Shown: positions 24,511-33,732, numbered from the stretch's first letter. The stretch is DNA of 64,000 nucleotides from JBMOMT01 sp049324835 (GCA_049324835.1 JBMOMT010000027.1:1-64000), one strand, 5' to 3'. The notes: a model not told the origin generated them from the sequence alone. Numbers and translations are program-made.

Positions 24511-24638
24511 ACCCTCCCGCAGGCTTTCGTAAGGGCACGGCATGCTGTGCCTCCTTGTGCCGCTACAGTTTGCAGATTTGCCGGCTCCAGTCGGCCAGAT
24601 TGTGGCATGGGATGAACGATTTTAGCCTGCGGGAGGGT
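24511..24638. repeat. Structured element bounded by a 15-bp perfect inverted repeat
   Basis: ACCCTCCCGCAGGCT (24511-24525) is complementary to AGCCTGCGGGAGGGT (24624-24638). The 98 nt between contain smaller stems (for example GGCAC...GTGCC and GCCG...CGGC). It could be a miniature mobile element or a folded RNA. It lies upstream of the plus promoter, so it is not part of the mapped 25093 leader. Confidence 0.55.
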
Positions 24639-24716
24639 AGGCCTCAGTTGGTTGGGCTGCGGTCAACGCTCGATGGCTGTCTGTTCTTAAACGATAAAAC
24701 GGAGTTTCATTTATGC

Positions 24717-24745
24717 TTGACAATCTGAGGCCTTCGTGCTAAAAT
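24717..24745 (+). promoter_or_regulatory. Promoter for the family 5 binding protein gene
   Basis: TTGACA (24717-24722), 17-nt spacer, TAAAAT (24740-24745). It would give a leader of about 340 nt before the ATG at 25093, unusually long and possibly regulatory. Confidence 0.7.
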
Positions 24746-25092
24746 ATGCTAAATGTGGAATAGCATTTTGTGTTTTGGTGCGAGCATCCATGACCTCTTT
24801 GACTCTTCCTCATCGTGAACGTGCCCCAGGTTCAGGTAATTGCCAGGTGCTGTGAATGCTTTCACCAGGCTTTTTGTCCGTCTCTCACCGATCGCCGACT
24901 CTGCTACCTTGTTTTGTGCTGTGTTACGGTTGTGAAAAACGACGCTCTGTGACATGATCTCACCCGGCTATGACGAGCATCGTGGCCCTTTCAAAGCAAA
25001 GGAGGTGATGTGGAGCTCCACGACCAGTCGCACACCGCATGTTGACCCAAAAGTCAAAGAGGTTTTCTGCATGGCTGCAGAAGGAGGAAAAG

Positions 25093-26841
25093 ATGTCTTA
25101 CGAAAAGAAAATGTGGGCTGTTCTGTCAGTGATGGTGGTTTTGAGTATGTTGTTGGCGGCCTGTGCCACCCCGACTGCCGAGGTCATCGAGAAGGTGGTG
25201 ACGCAGGTCATCAAAGAGACGGTCAAAGAGACGGTCATCGTCGAAGGCACGCCCCAGGTGGTGGAAAAGGTGGTCACCAAAGAGGTGGTGGTCAAAGAGA
25301 CGGTGGTCGTGGAGAAAGAGGTAGAAGCGGCTCCCGAAACCAAAGAATTTGTGGTGGGTGTCTCTTTCGACCAGGCCACGTTGGACCCAGGACGCGGCTT
25401 CGAGATCACGGGTGGGATGGTTCACAAGGCCACCTACAACACCCTGGTCACCTGGGCCGACGACAACGTGAGCGAGATCGTGCCAAGCCTGGCCGAGAGC
25501 TGGGAGGTGTCGGAGGGTGGCAAGGTCTTTACTTTCAAACTGCGTCAGGGTGTCAAGTTCCACAGCGGCAACGAGATGACCGCTGCCGACGTCGAGTGGT
25601 CTTGGGAACGAGCCATGGGCCTCAAGGGCAACCCCTCCTTCCTGTTCGATGGGGTGGTCAGCATCGAAGCGCCGGATGCCTATACGGTGGTGGTGACCAA
25701 AGAAAAGCCCGATCCGGCCTTTCTGGCCAAATCGACCTTTGGCGTCTTTTCCGTGCTGGACAGTCAAGTGGTGATCGAGCACGGGGGTACCAGTGGCCCC
25801 GATGCCGATCAAAGTGATCAGGCTGAGGAATGGCTCAATCAGAACTCGGCCGGCACAGGGCCCTTTATCCTCAAGAGTTGGGTGCCCGAGACTGAAGTGG
25901 TGGTGGAAAAGTTTGCCGATTACTGGCGCGGGCCGGCCTTCTTTGACCGGGTCATCTACCGCAACATCCCCGACACGGCGACCCAGAAACTGACCCTGGA
26001 AGCCGGCGGCATCGATCTGGCAGTAGAGGTCAGCAGCGATCAGGTGGCCGCTCTGGAGCTCAACCCCGAGATCAAGGTGGTCAAAGGGCAGGGCACCGAC
26101 ATGTTTTTCCTGCTGTGTAATGCCAACCCAGAGCTGACCGCTGGCGTCATGAGCGACGACCGCGTGCGTATGGCCATTCGCTACGCCATCGACTACGATG
26201 GTATCCTCGCCCTGGTCGGCGGTTCGGCGATCACCCCGGCCACCATCGTGCCGTATGGTTTTATGGGCGCCTGGGGACCCGACCGGGCCTTCAAACGCGA
26301 CCTGGGCAAAGCCCAAGAGCTTTTGGCCGAGGCGGGCTACCCGAACGGCTTTGACATCGAGATGGAATATCCCACCAAGTTTGCCCGTAGCGGCGTCGAC
26401 TTTGACATCATTGCCGAAAAGGTGCAGGCCGACCTGGCCGAGGCAGGCATCAATGTCACCCTCAAGCCCGGTGAGTTGATGACCGTCCTGGCACGTTATC
26501 GCGCCGGTGAAGAGGGCTTTTCCTTCTGGATGTGGGGCGCTGACTATTACGACGTCTCGGACTATCTCGAGTTCCTGCCGGAGGGCATCGTCGGCTTGCG
26601 GGCGCAGTGGACAGACGAGCGGGCCGATCAGGAGATCAGAGACCTGCGTGATGCCGCAGCGGTCGAGATGGACAACACCAAACGCGCCGAGATATGGGCC
26701 GACATTCAAGCCTATTTGCAGCTCAAGAGCCCCTTTGTGCCTCTGGTGCAGCCAGGCGCAGTGGTGGCTCACCGGCAATGGCTCAAGGGTTACGTGTTCA
26801 ACGAAGCCTGGAAGGTCGATCCCTTCCTGTGCGCCAAATAG
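25093..26841 (+). CDS. ABC transporter substrate-binding lipoprotein, family 5
   Basis: The 582-residue protein has a lipoprotein signal ending LAAC and a long tether (EVIEKVVTQVIKETVKETVI, extended by VVKETVVVEKEV). An SBP family 5 domain follows, with VKFHSGNEMTAADVEWSWER and GPFILKSWVP. ATG 25093 is chosen because AAGGAGG lies 6 nt upstream; a frame start at 25039 would put charged residues before the signal. The gene stands alone on the plus strand and ends at a strong hairpin. The permeases at 18.3-20.2 kb are its nearest unpaired partners. The solute is unknown. Confidence 0.9.
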   Translation: MSYEKKMWAVLSVMVVLSMLLAACATPTAEVIEKVVTQVIKETVKETVIVEGTPQVVEKVVTKEVVVKETVVVEKEVEAAPETKEFVVGVSFDQATLDPGRGFEITGGMVHKATYNTLVTWADDNVSEIVPSLAESWEVSEGGKVFTFKLRQGVKFHSGNEMTAADVEWSWERAMGLKGNPSFLFDGVVSIEAPDAYTVVVTKEKPDPAFLAKSTFGVFSVLDSQVVIEHGGTSGPDADQSDQAEEWLNQNSAGTGPFILKSWVPETEVVVEKFADYWRGPAFFDRVIYRNIPDTATQKLTLEAGGIDLAVEVSSDQVAALELNPEIKVVKGQGTDMFFLLCNANPELTAGVMSDDRVRMAIRYAIDYDGILALVGGSAITPATIVPYGFMGAWGPDRAFKRDLGKAQELLAEAGYPNGFDIEMEYPTKFARSGVDFDIIAEKVQADLAEAGINVTLKPGELMTVLARYRAGEEGFSFWMWGADYYDVSDYLEFLPEGIVGLRAQWTDERADQEIRDLRDAAAVEMDNTKRAEIWADIQAYLQLKSPFVPLVQPGAVVAHRQWLKGYVFNEAWKVDPFLCAK

Positions 26842-26852
26842 TCAACCGTGAT

Positions 26853-26889
26853 GGAGGTGATGGCCTCGGCTGTTGAGGCCATCACCTCC
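26853..26889 (+). terminator. Hairpin terminator after the binding protein gene
   Basis: GGAGGTGATGGCCTC and GAGGCCATCACCTCC form a perfect 15-bp stem with a 7-nt loop, 11 nt after the stop. The following T content is low, but the stem is very stable. Confidence 0.7.
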
Positions 26890-26927
26890 ACGTTATCCGT
26901 TCGACAAGCTATGCCCCTGATGACGAG

Positions 26928-27968
26928 ATGGTGACTGAATCGGTAGCCAAGATCGCGTTTCTGGCCCCGCTGACGGGCGCCGAGTCTGTCGTCGGCGTGC
27001 CCATGATGCAGGCCGTGGCCCTGGCGGTGGCAGAGGCCAACGCTCGTTTCGAGTTTCCCTTCTCTGTAGAGTTGCTGGCGCTGGACGACGAGGCCAACCC
27101 ACTCAAGGCCCGGCAACTGGCCGAGTCTCTGACCCGTGACCGTGCTGTCGTCGGCGTGGTGGGCCACAAAAACAGCGGGCCGTCGGCAGCAGCCGGGGCT
27201 GTTTACGCCGCCGCCGGCCTGGCCCAGATCACCCCTTCGTCTACCAACTCGGACCTGGCGCGGCAGGGCTGGCCCACCTTTTTTCGTATCTGCGCCGACA
27301 ACGACCGCCAGGCGACCGCCGCAGCCCGGTACGCGCAGGAGTCTTTGGGGGTGCGCCGGCTGGCCGTGATCCACGATGGCACCGATTATGGCCTTCCACT
27401 GGCCGAGACCTTTGCCTCGGCGGCTGTCGATGGCGGCGCGGAGGTGGCGCTGCTGGAGCGGGTTGCGTTGGGCCAGCGTGAGTTCGGCGCAACGGTAGCC
27501 CGCATCGAAGCGGTGGCGCCCGATCTGGTCTATTTCGGCCTGACCGAGATCGAAAGCGCCTACCTGACCCGCGATCTGCGGCGGGCGGGGGTGGAGTCTC
27601 TTCTCTTTGGCGCCGATGGCGGTCGCCAGTCGCCTTTTCCCCGCTTGGCGGGCAAAGCCGCCGAAGGGGTCTACGAGACCTATGCCGGTGTGGAGCCCGA
27701 GACCTTGGCGTTCGTGCAGGCGTGTGAGAGCCGCTACGGCCATTGCCCCATCTTTGGCCCGGAGGCCTACGACGCGGCCAGCCTTCTCCTGGAGGCGCTC
27801 CGACGGGCCGGCGCGGTGGATCGCCGCGCCGTGCTGGCCGAGCTGCAAACGCTGGATGGGTTCGAGGGCGCCACGGGGGCGCTCGCCTTCGAGGCCAACG
27901 GCAACCGCCGTGATGCCCGTGTGACCATCTGGCGGGTCGTCGATGGCGAGATGAGATTGCTGTTGTGA
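26928..27968 (+). CDS. LivJ-like periplasmic-binding-protein fold without signal peptide
   Basis: The 346-residue product matches the branched-chain amino acid / amide binding (type 1 PBP, Peripla_BP_6) fold: KIAFLAPLTGAESVVGVPMM, LDDEANPLKARQLAE, ITPSSTNSDLARQGWPTFF, APDLVYFGLTE. It starts directly at the first strand of the fold, with no signal peptide, lipobox or Tat motif, so it is predicted cytoplasmic. Export would need an unrecognised start, and none in frame fits. No liv permease or ATPase is near. It may be a ligand sensor, as AmiC is, or a decayed binding protein. The ribosome site is poor. It is paralogous to the next gene. Confidence 0.75.
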   Translation: MVTESVAKIAFLAPLTGAESVVGVPMMQAVALAVAEANARFEFPFSVELLALDDEANPLKARQLAESLTRDRAVVGVVGHKNSGPSAAAGAVYAAAGLAQITPSSTNSDLARQGWPTFFRICADNDRQATAAARYAQESLGVRRLAVIHDGTDYGLPLAETFASAAVDGGAEVALLERVALGQREFGATVARIEAVAPDLVYFGLTEIESAYLTRDLRRAGVESLLFGADGGRQSPFPRLAGKAAEGVYETYAGVEPETLAFVQACESRYGHCPIFGPEAYDAASLLLEALRRAGAVDRRAVLAELQTLDGFEGATGALAFEANGNRRDARVTIWRVVDGEMRLLL

Positions 27969-28071
27969 CCTGGATGCATGGGGGCCTATAGGCCGAGTAC
28001 GAGTAGCCGAGTCGAACGGACGTTTAGCAGAGCGCTCGAAGGGCAGACGCTTTGTCGAGGAGGACAGCAGG

Positions 28072-29148
28072 GTGAAAAAGACAGTCAAGATCGGGCATTC
28101 GGCGCCGTTATCGGGTGAGGAGGGCGTGCACGGCCGGGCGGCCAACCACGCCGTCGAGCTGGCCGTGGCTCTGGCCAACGCGCGGAACGACCTGCCGTTC
28201 GAGATCGAGTTGTTCACGCTGGACGACGAGTGCACTGTCGAAGCCGGTGAGGCCGTTGCCCGGCGGTTCAGCGCCGACGCCGATGTTTTGGGCGTCGTGG
28301 GGCCGTTCAACAGCACGCCTGCCCAGGCCGCCGCGCCCATCTTGCACGCCGCCCGGTTGGCCCACATCTGTCCGGCGGCCTCCAATCCCGATCTCTCCCG
28401 CCAGGGATGGGATACCTTTTTTCGGGTGGTGGCCTCCGACGAGGTGCAGGGTCGAGAGGCGGCCAGGTGCGCCGCGCACGTCGTAAAGGCCCGTCGGATC
28501 GCCGTGCTGCACGACCGATCGGCCTTTGGCCAGCCTCTGGCCGAGATCTTTGCAGACGAGGCCGCCAAACAAGGGGCGGAGATCGTCCTCATGGAAGGCA
28601 TCAACCGAGGTCAGCGTCGCTTTCCGGAAACGGTGAAACGGGTTCGGCAGGCCGCGCCCGACCTCGTTTATTTTGGGCTCATCGAAGCCGAAGGCTCGGC
28701 CATGGCGCATGAGCTTCGGGCCGGTGGGGTGACCGCGCCCTATTTGGGCGCCGACGGTTTGAAACCGTCGCGCTACCTGGAGACGCCGGAGGCCGAGGTG
28801 GTGGGGCCATATTACACCAGCGCCTGCGCCGATGTGAAACGGCGGCCCTCAGCCGCCGACTTTAGGCGCGCCTATGCGCAGCGCTTTCCCGAATTCGCCG
28901 ATTACACCATCTATACCGTCGAGGCCTACGATGCGGCCAACGTGCTCATCGAGGCCGTGCGGCGCGCCGAGGCAGCCGGTCGGGAGGCGGTGCGGCGCGC
29001 GCTGGCCGCGACGGTCGATTTTGCCGGCGCCAGCGGTCCCATCACGTTTAGCCCGCAGGGCGACCGGCTGGCTCCGAGGGTCGATTTCTACGTGGTGGAA
29101 GGCGGCGAATTACGCTTTCTGGGGATGACTTTCGAGTTGGTCGGGTAG
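28072..29148 (+). CDS. Second LivJ-like binding fold without signal peptide
   Basis: This 358-residue paralogue of the preceding gene shares KIGHSAPLSGEEGVHGRAA, LDDECTVEAGEAVARRF, ICPAASNPDLSRQGWDTFF and APDLVYFGLIE. Again residues 3-10 already form the first beta strand, so there is no export signal. GTG 28072 has GAGGAGGA upstream, making this start firm. The pair arose by tandem duplication and precedes an aminotransferase by 28 nt, hinting at amino-acid sensing or a cytoplasmic carrier. The true role is unknown. Confidence 0.78.
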   Translation: MKKTVKIGHSAPLSGEEGVHGRAANHAVELAVALANARNDLPFEIELFTLDDECTVEAGEAVARRFSADADVLGVVGPFNSTPAQAAAPILHAARLAHICPAASNPDLSRQGWDTFFRVVASDEVQGREAARCAAHVVKARRIAVLHDRSAFGQPLAEIFADEAAKQGAEIVLMEGINRGQRRFPETVKRVRQAAPDLVYFGLIEAEGSAMAHELRAGGVTAPYLGADGLKPSRYLETPEAEVVGPYYTSACADVKRRPSAADFRRAYAQRFPEFADYTIYTVEAYDAANVLIEAVRRAEAAGREAVRRALAATVDFAGASGPITFSPQGDRLAPRVDFYVVEGGELRFLGMTFELVG

Positions 29149-29176
29149 AATTGTTACGTCGAGAGAGGTGAGAAGC

Positions 29177-30337
29177 ATGAAGCCTTTGGCAACAGGCCCC
29201 TGCGAGACGGCCCATTCCGGCATTCGGGAGGTGGTCAACGTGGCCCTCACCATGCCAGATGTCATTCGCCTGGAGGTGGGGCAGCCGGATTTCGACACGC
29301 CGGCGCACATCGTGGAGGCCACGGTGCGGGCCGTGCGCGAGGGAGCCACCAAATACACCGCCACGGCCGGTATGCTGAGCCTGCGCGAGTTGCTGGTGCA
29401 GAAACTGGCGACGGTGAACGGGATCGTGGCGGAACCTTCACAGATCAACGTGACCATCGGCGGGGTGGGTGGCATCGCTGCCGCTTTGCTGGCCCTGCTG
29501 GAAGAGGGCGACGAGGTGCTGGCGCCCGATCCGGCCTGGCCCAACTATCGGCTGGCGCTGAGCTACTCGCCCGCCCGGGTGGTGACCTATCCCCTCCACG
29601 CGGCGCAGGATTTTGCGCCAGACCCAGAGGAGCTGGCGCGCCTGATCACGCCGCGCACGAAATTGTTGCTCATCAACTCACCCTGCAATCCCACCGGGGC
29701 GGTCTTTGCCCGCCGGGCTGTGGAACAGATCGTGGAACTGTGCCAGCGGCACGATCTCTACCTGCTCTCGGACGAGTGTTACGACGAGATCGTCTTTGAG
29801 GGCGAGCACGTTTCTCCGGCCTCGTTCTGGGACGAGGGGCACGTCATCTCGGTGTTCACCTTTTCCAAGACCTACGCCATGACCGGCTACCGGGTGGGTT
29901 ACGTGGTCACCAACCCTGAACTGGCCGATGTCATCAACAAAATCCTGGAAGCCAACATGTCCTGCGCCACCAGTTTTGCCCAAAAAGGGGCCCAGGCGGC
30001 GTTGACGGGGCCGCGCGAGCCGGTGATCGAGATGCTCCGGGCTTACAAGCGCCGCCGGGATGTGGTCGATGCCATGCTGCGCGAGTATGGCCTGTGGACA
30101 TCGACGCCGCGCGGCGCATTTTACGCCATGGCCGATGTGTCTCGCAGCGGCATGGACTCGCGCACTTTTGCTTTCGAGCTTCTCAGAGAGGCCAGGGTGG
30201 CGGTGGCCCCGGGCACGGCTTTTGGCGAAATGGCGCGGGACTATGTGCGCATCTCGCTGGCTTCGTCGGAAAACGATCTGCGCCAGGGCATCCAAAGGAT
30301 GCAACAGTATATCGAGAGGCTGGTCACTGGCGGCTGA
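29177..30337 (+). CDS. PLP-dependent aminotransferase, class I/II
   Basis: This 386-residue fold-type I aminotransferase carries the PLP lysine in FSKTYAMTGYRVGY (about Lys231), NSPCNPTG for cofactor contacts, SDECYDEIVFEG (Asp-x-x-Tyr pair) and the C-terminal substrate Arg in YVRISLA. It probably moves amino groups between an amino acid and a 2-oxoacid, which could feed the 2-oxoacid:ferredoxin oxidoreductase. ATG 29177 is preferred, with GAGAGGTG upstream. It is co-directional with the amino acid importer that follows. Confidence 0.9.
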   Translation: MKPLATGPCETAHSGIREVVNVALTMPDVIRLEVGQPDFDTPAHIVEATVRAVREGATKYTATAGMLSLRELLVQKLATVNGIVAEPSQINVTIGGVGGIAAALLALLEEGDEVLAPDPAWPNYRLALSYSPARVVTYPLHAAQDFAPDPEELARLITPRTKLLLINSPCNPTGAVFARRAVEQIVELCQRHDLYLLSDECYDEIVFEGEHVSPASFWDEGHVISVFTFSKTYAMTGYRVGYVVTNPELADVINKILEANMSCATSFAQKGAQAALTGPREPVIEMLRAYKRRRDVVDAMLREYGLWTSTPRGAFYAMADVSRSGMDSRTFAFELLREARVAVAPGTAFGEMARDYVRISLASSENDLRQGIQRMQQYIERLVTGG

Positions 30338-30471
30338 CTGGCGTGGTTCCGGGGTGGAAAGCGGAAGGGGGTGATTCGATCGGGCAGGTGAGGGTTGGTG
30401 GTTGTCTATTCGAACGGTCGATTTGATCGCGTCCAGCAATCTGACTTGAGTCAGGAGGAGAAAGACACGAG

Positions 30472-31425
30472 ATGGATGTTAACAGGAAACGAATCAATCG
30501 CCGGGATTTTCTGCTCTCGGCCAGCGCGGGCGCGTTGGGAGCGGTTGCCGTAGGCTGCTCGATGGGCGCCAAAGAACCGACGGTGGTCATCCCGCCGACC
30601 GACACGCCGGCTGAGGCTGCCGCAGCGACGAGCGCACCCACCGAGGTCGTCAAAGCGTCGCCGCCGCCGATGCAGGCCGTCGAGTCCCGGCTCGATCGGG
30701 TGATCAAGAACGGCGTGCTGCGCGTCGGCGTGGATCTGACTTTTCCACCGTTGCAGTTCCGCGATCCGAGCACCAACGAGCCCAAGGGTCTCATGCCCGA
30801 GATCGATGCGCTCATGGCCCAAGACCTGGGCGTCAAGCTGGAATACGTCGAGATGCCGTTTGGCGAGTTGATCGCCGGCCTGCTGGCCGACAAGTTTGAC
30901 TGGATCGGCATCGCCTTTACCAGCACGCCGGAGCGGGCCAAACAGGTGCTCTTTATCGACGAGCCGACCTTTTTTGAAGACTCGGTGTTGTTGCTCAAAA
31001 AGGGCTTTACCTTTGACAAACTCAGCGACCTGAACGATCCCGGCATCACTTTCAGCAACCTTTCCGGCTCGGCGCAGGACGCCTCGGCGCGGCTGCTGTT
31101 TCCCAATGCCACGTTCAAGCCGCTCAACTGGCCGGAGACGGTGCTGGAAGTGGCGGCCGGGCGCTCCGACGCCTGCCTGATCGCCATCTGGAACGCGGCC
31201 GCTTACCTCAACGAAAACCCCGGCACTGTCGATGTCTGGGAAGGTGGCTCTCTGTTCTCCGATGTCAACACCTTTTACGTGCCGCAGGGTGATTACCGCA
31301 CCAAAGAGTGGATGGGCACCTGGTTCCGCTACTACTCTGCCCACCGCTGGCAGCAGACCCGCTTCGAATACTGGATCGGTGAATTGCCGGGTGTCCGGGC
31401 CATTCAGGATGCCTGGGGCCAGTAG
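30472..31425 (+). CDS. Polar amino acid ABC transporter binding protein (SBP family 3), Tat lipoprotein
   Basis: The 317-residue product begins with a twin-arginine signal (INRRDFLLSASAG) and an apparent lipobox (AVGCS, Cys near 29). A Pro/Thr linker and an SBP family 3 domain follow: GVLRVGVDLTFPPLQFRD and DWIGIAFTSTPERAKQVLF. The folded, Tat-exported form would be tethered to the membrane and deliver amino acids to the two permeases that follow. The usual GxDVDL motif is altered to LMPEIDALMAQDLG. The start has GAGGAG upstream. Confidence 0.9.
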   Translation: MDVNRKRINRRDFLLSASAGALGAVAVGCSMGAKEPTVVIPPTDTPAEAAAATSAPTEVVKASPPPMQAVESRLDRVIKNGVLRVGVDLTFPPLQFRDPSTNEPKGLMPEIDALMAQDLGVKLEYVEMPFGELIAGLLADKFDWIGIAFTSTPERAKQVLFIDEPTFFEDSVLLLKKGFTFDKLSDLNDPGITFSNLSGSAQDASARLLFPNATFKPLNWPETVLEVAAGRSDACLIAIWNAAAYLNENPGTVDVWEGGSLFSDVNTFYVPQGDYRTKEWMGTWFRYYSAHRWQQTRFEYWIGELPGVRAIQDAWGQ

Positions 31426-31462
31426 GCCTGCGGCAGTCGGCTCGGAGTAGATCTCTCCAGCC

Positions 31463-31535
31463 GGGAGGGTGCGAGCTGCAAGATAGGGTTACGGGGCCGG
31501 CAGCTCGCCCCTCCCCAATTGCCAGCCATGCTGGC
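31463..31535 (+). promoter_or_regulatory. Two hairpins between binding protein and permease genes
   Basis: GGGAGGGTGCGAGCTGC (31463-31479) pairs with GCAGCTCGCCCCTCCC (31500-31515) with one bulged base. GCCAGC-CAT-GCTGGC (31521-31535) follows. With no T-run they may limit readthrough or protect the upstream mRNA, setting binding protein above permease levels. Confidence 0.55.
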
Positions 31536-31569
31536 GTGAGGGACATCGGTTTGGGGATGGAGCAGGGTT

Positions 31570-32238
31570 ATGGAATTTGTGTTTGATTGGAAGATCGTCA
31601 CCGGCAACTGGCAGAATTTCCTCAACGCCACGCTGATCACCTATTACGTGGCGGCCTGGTCCATGCTTTTTGCTATGGCGCTGGGCCTGATCCTGGCGCT
31701 GTTGAGAAACTCCAGGAACCCCTTTGTTCAGGCTCCGGCGCGCGTTTACGTGGGATTCTTTCGCTCGCTGCCGTTATATGTCTTTTTGTTGTGGCTTTAT
31801 TACGGTTTCAAAGTAGCCTTTGGCCTGGGCTTGCAGGCCATTCAGGCGGCGGTGTTGGCCTTGGGCCTGATCGCGGCGGCTTATATGTCAGAGATTTATC
31901 GCTCTGGGCTGCTGGCCGTAGACCGGGGTCAATACGAGGCCGGTGCTTCCCTTGGCCTCACGACTGGCCAGCTATACCGCCAGGTGGTGTTGCCGCAGGT
32001 GTTTCGCACCGTGCTGCCGGCCACGATGAATCAGTTCGTGGGGGTTCTCAAGGGCGCCACCATCGTTGGCATCATTGGCGTATTCGATCTGATGTACTTT
32101 GCCCGCACGTCTGCGGCGCTGACTTTTAAGCCGTTCGAGTTTTACTCCACGGCGGGCGTCATTTTTATCGCCAGCACGCTGGTATTCGCCGCTCTGGCCG
32201 GCTGGCTAGAGTCGCGCTATCGCTGGCGGCGAAGCTGA
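31570..32238 (+). CDS. Amino acid ABC transporter permease (HisM/GlnP family)
   Basis: This 222-residue permease has about five helices. The family EAA loop is EAGASLGLTTGQLYRQVVLPQ, preceded by AYMSEIYRSGLLAVDRGQYE. It pairs with the next permease and the ATPase at 32934. Its ATG lies 34 nt after the second hairpin, with weak GGGATGGAG upstream. Confidence 0.92.
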   Translation: MEFVFDWKIVTGNWQNFLNATLITYYVAAWSMLFAMALGLILALLRNSRNPFVQAPARVYVGFFRSLPLYVFLLWLYYGFKVAFGLGLQAIQAAVLALGLIAAAYMSEIYRSGLLAVDRGQYEAGASLGLTTGQLYRQVVLPQVFRTVLPATMNQFVGVLKGATIVGIIGVFDLMYFARTSAALTFKPFEFYSTAGVIFIASTLVFAALAGWLESRYRWRRS

Positions 32239-32253
32239 GGGAAGGAAAGGCGC

Positions 32254-32928
32254 GTGGATCTTAGGCTGAACCTCATCTGGAACGCTCGAGCGCCGCTGTT
32301 ACATGGGACGCTGGTCACGTTAGAGGTGGCGTTTCTGGCCCTGCTGGTGGCGCTGGCGCTGGGGTTGCCGCTGGCACTGTTGAGGGCGTCGCGCTTCAGG
32401 GCGCTCAAGTGGCCAGCCTTTCTGTTCATCCAGTTTTTTCGGGGCACATCGTTATACGTTCTCATTCTGTGGGTGTATTTTGGATTGGCCATCGCATTCG
32501 ATATCAACCTGCCGCCTTTCGAGGCTGCGGTGATCTGCCTGGGGTTGCTCAACAGCGCCTACATGGCCGAGGTCTATCGCACCGGCCTGGGTACGGTGGG
32601 TTTTGGTCAGTGGGAGGCGGCGCGGTCGTTGGGTCTGGGCGAGGCGCCCATCTTTCGTCTGGTGGTTTTGCCCCAGGCGTTGCGTATCGTCATCCCTTCG
32701 GCGGCCAATCTGTTCGTCGATATGCTCAAGGACGCGGCTATCGTGGGGGTGGTGGGGGTGTGGGACCTCATGAAGCAGGCCGACCGCCTGACCAAGTATC
32801 ATTTCCGGCCTTTCGAGTTTTACACCGCTTCGGCAGCGATCTATTTTCTCCTGGTTTTTGCCTTTTCGCGGCTGGTGGCTGTTCTCGAGCGCCGTTTCTC
32901 GCGTCACGTCCAAACAGAGGGTGTGTGA
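32254..32928 (+). CDS. Amino acid ABC transporter permease (HisQ/GlnP family)
   Basis: This 224-residue permease has the EAA loop EAARSLGLGEAPIFRLVVLP after AYMAEVYRTGLGTVGFGQWE, and ends RPFEFYTASAAIYF like its partner. GTG 32254 has GGAAGGAAAGG upstream and begins 15 nt after the previous stop. It forms the second half of the channel. Confidence 0.92.
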   Translation: MDLRLNLIWNARAPLLHGTLVTLEVAFLALLVALALGLPLALLRASRFRALKWPAFLFIQFFRGTSLYVLILWVYFGLAIAFDINLPPFEAAVICLGLLNSAYMAEVYRTGLGTVGFGQWEAARSLGLGEAPIFRLVVLPQALRIVIPSAANLFVDMLKDAAIVGVVGVWDLMKQADRLTKYHFRPFEFYTASAAIYFLLVFAFSRLVAVLERRFSRHVQTEGV

Positions 32929-32933
32929 ATATC

Positions 32934-33707
32934 ATGGCCGAGGAAATTCTGAGACTGGAAAACGTGCACAAGTCCTTTGCTGATCATCAGGTCTTGAGAG
33001 GCATCGATCTCACGGTGCATCGCCAGGAGGTGGTGGTCATCATTGGCCCCAGCGGACAGGGAAAATCGACGTTGTTACGTTGCATCAATTTGCTCGAGTG
33101 GCCCGATTCCGGCCAGGTGATCTTTTTCGGCAAGGATTATGCCGGGGGCCATTCCTGGCTGGATCGCCTGACAGGGCGCGGCAGGGATGACCTGCGTTAC
33201 CTGCGGACGCACATCGGCATGGTTTTCCAGCACTTTAACCTGTTCCCGCATCTGACGGCGTTGCAGAACTGCACCCTGGGTCTGGAACAGGCGCTCCGGG
33301 TTTCGCGGGCCGAAGCTGAGGAGAGGGCCAGAGAGCAGTTGAAGCGGGTGGGGTTGGGCGACAAACTGAACGCTTATCCGGACACGCTCTCCGGCGGGCA
33401 AAAGCAGCGAGTGGCCATCGCCCGCTCGCTGGTGATGGGGCCTCAGCTCATGTTGTTCGACGAGGTCACCTCGGCTCTGGATCCGGAGCTCATTGGCGGC
33501 ATCCTGGCCGAGATGAAACGGCTGGCCGAAGACGGCATGACCATGATCGTGGTCACGCACGAGATAGGTTTTGCGCGTGAGGTGGGTTCGCGGCTCGTGT
33601 TTCTGTGCGAGGGTCAGGTTGTGGAAGAAGGCCCGTGCGACCAGGTGCTGACCAACCCGCAAGAACCGCGCACCCGGCAGTTTTTGTCTGCCATTCTTAA
33701 ACATTGA
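32934..33707 (+). CDS. Amino acid ABC transporter ATPase (HisP/GlnQ family)
   Basis: This 257-residue ATPase carries Walker A GPSGQGKST, Q-loop GMVFQHFNLFPHLTAL, signature LSGGQKQRVAIARSL, Walker B LMLFDEVTSALDPE and switch His in VVTHE. It powers the two permeases encoded just upstream, completing an SBP-permease-permease-ATPase set. ATG 32934 follows the permease stop by 5 nt. An insertion of about ten residues (AGGHSWLDRLTGRG) between Walker A and the Q-loop is longer than in HisP. Confidence 0.93.
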   Translation: MAEEILRLENVHKSFADHQVLRGIDLTVHRQEVVVIIGPSGQGKSTLLRCINLLEWPDSGQVIFFGKDYAGGHSWLDRLTGRGRDDLRYLRTHIGMVFQHFNLFPHLTALQNCTLGLEQALRVSRAEAEERAREQLKRVGLGDKLNAYPDTLSGGQKQRVAIARSLVMGPQLMLFDEVTSALDPELIGGILAEMKRLAEDGMTMIVVTHEIGFAREVGSRLVFLCEGQVVEEGPCDQVLTNPQEPRTRQFLSAILKH

Positions 33708-33732
33708 TGTCAAAATTGCAAGGAGCCTGTAA

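Larger units (their letters stand above)
24304..25092. other. Long intergenic region between divergent operons
   Basis: No gene is supportable in these 789 bases. They hold the por promoter (minus), a relic resembling the TTCACCGC-type repeat near 24455-24480 (TTCACCGCAGAAACC...), a 128-bp structured inverted repeat (24511-24638), and a plus-strand promoter at 24717-24745. About 345 nt of leader follow before the binding protein gene. A short frame at 24486-24728 has no ribosome site or family features. Confidence 0.6.

Noticed and set aside
24486..24728. An 80-codon frame in the large intergenic region
   Set aside because: It has no ribosome site, runs through the inverted repeat at 24511-24638 and shows no protein-like pattern.
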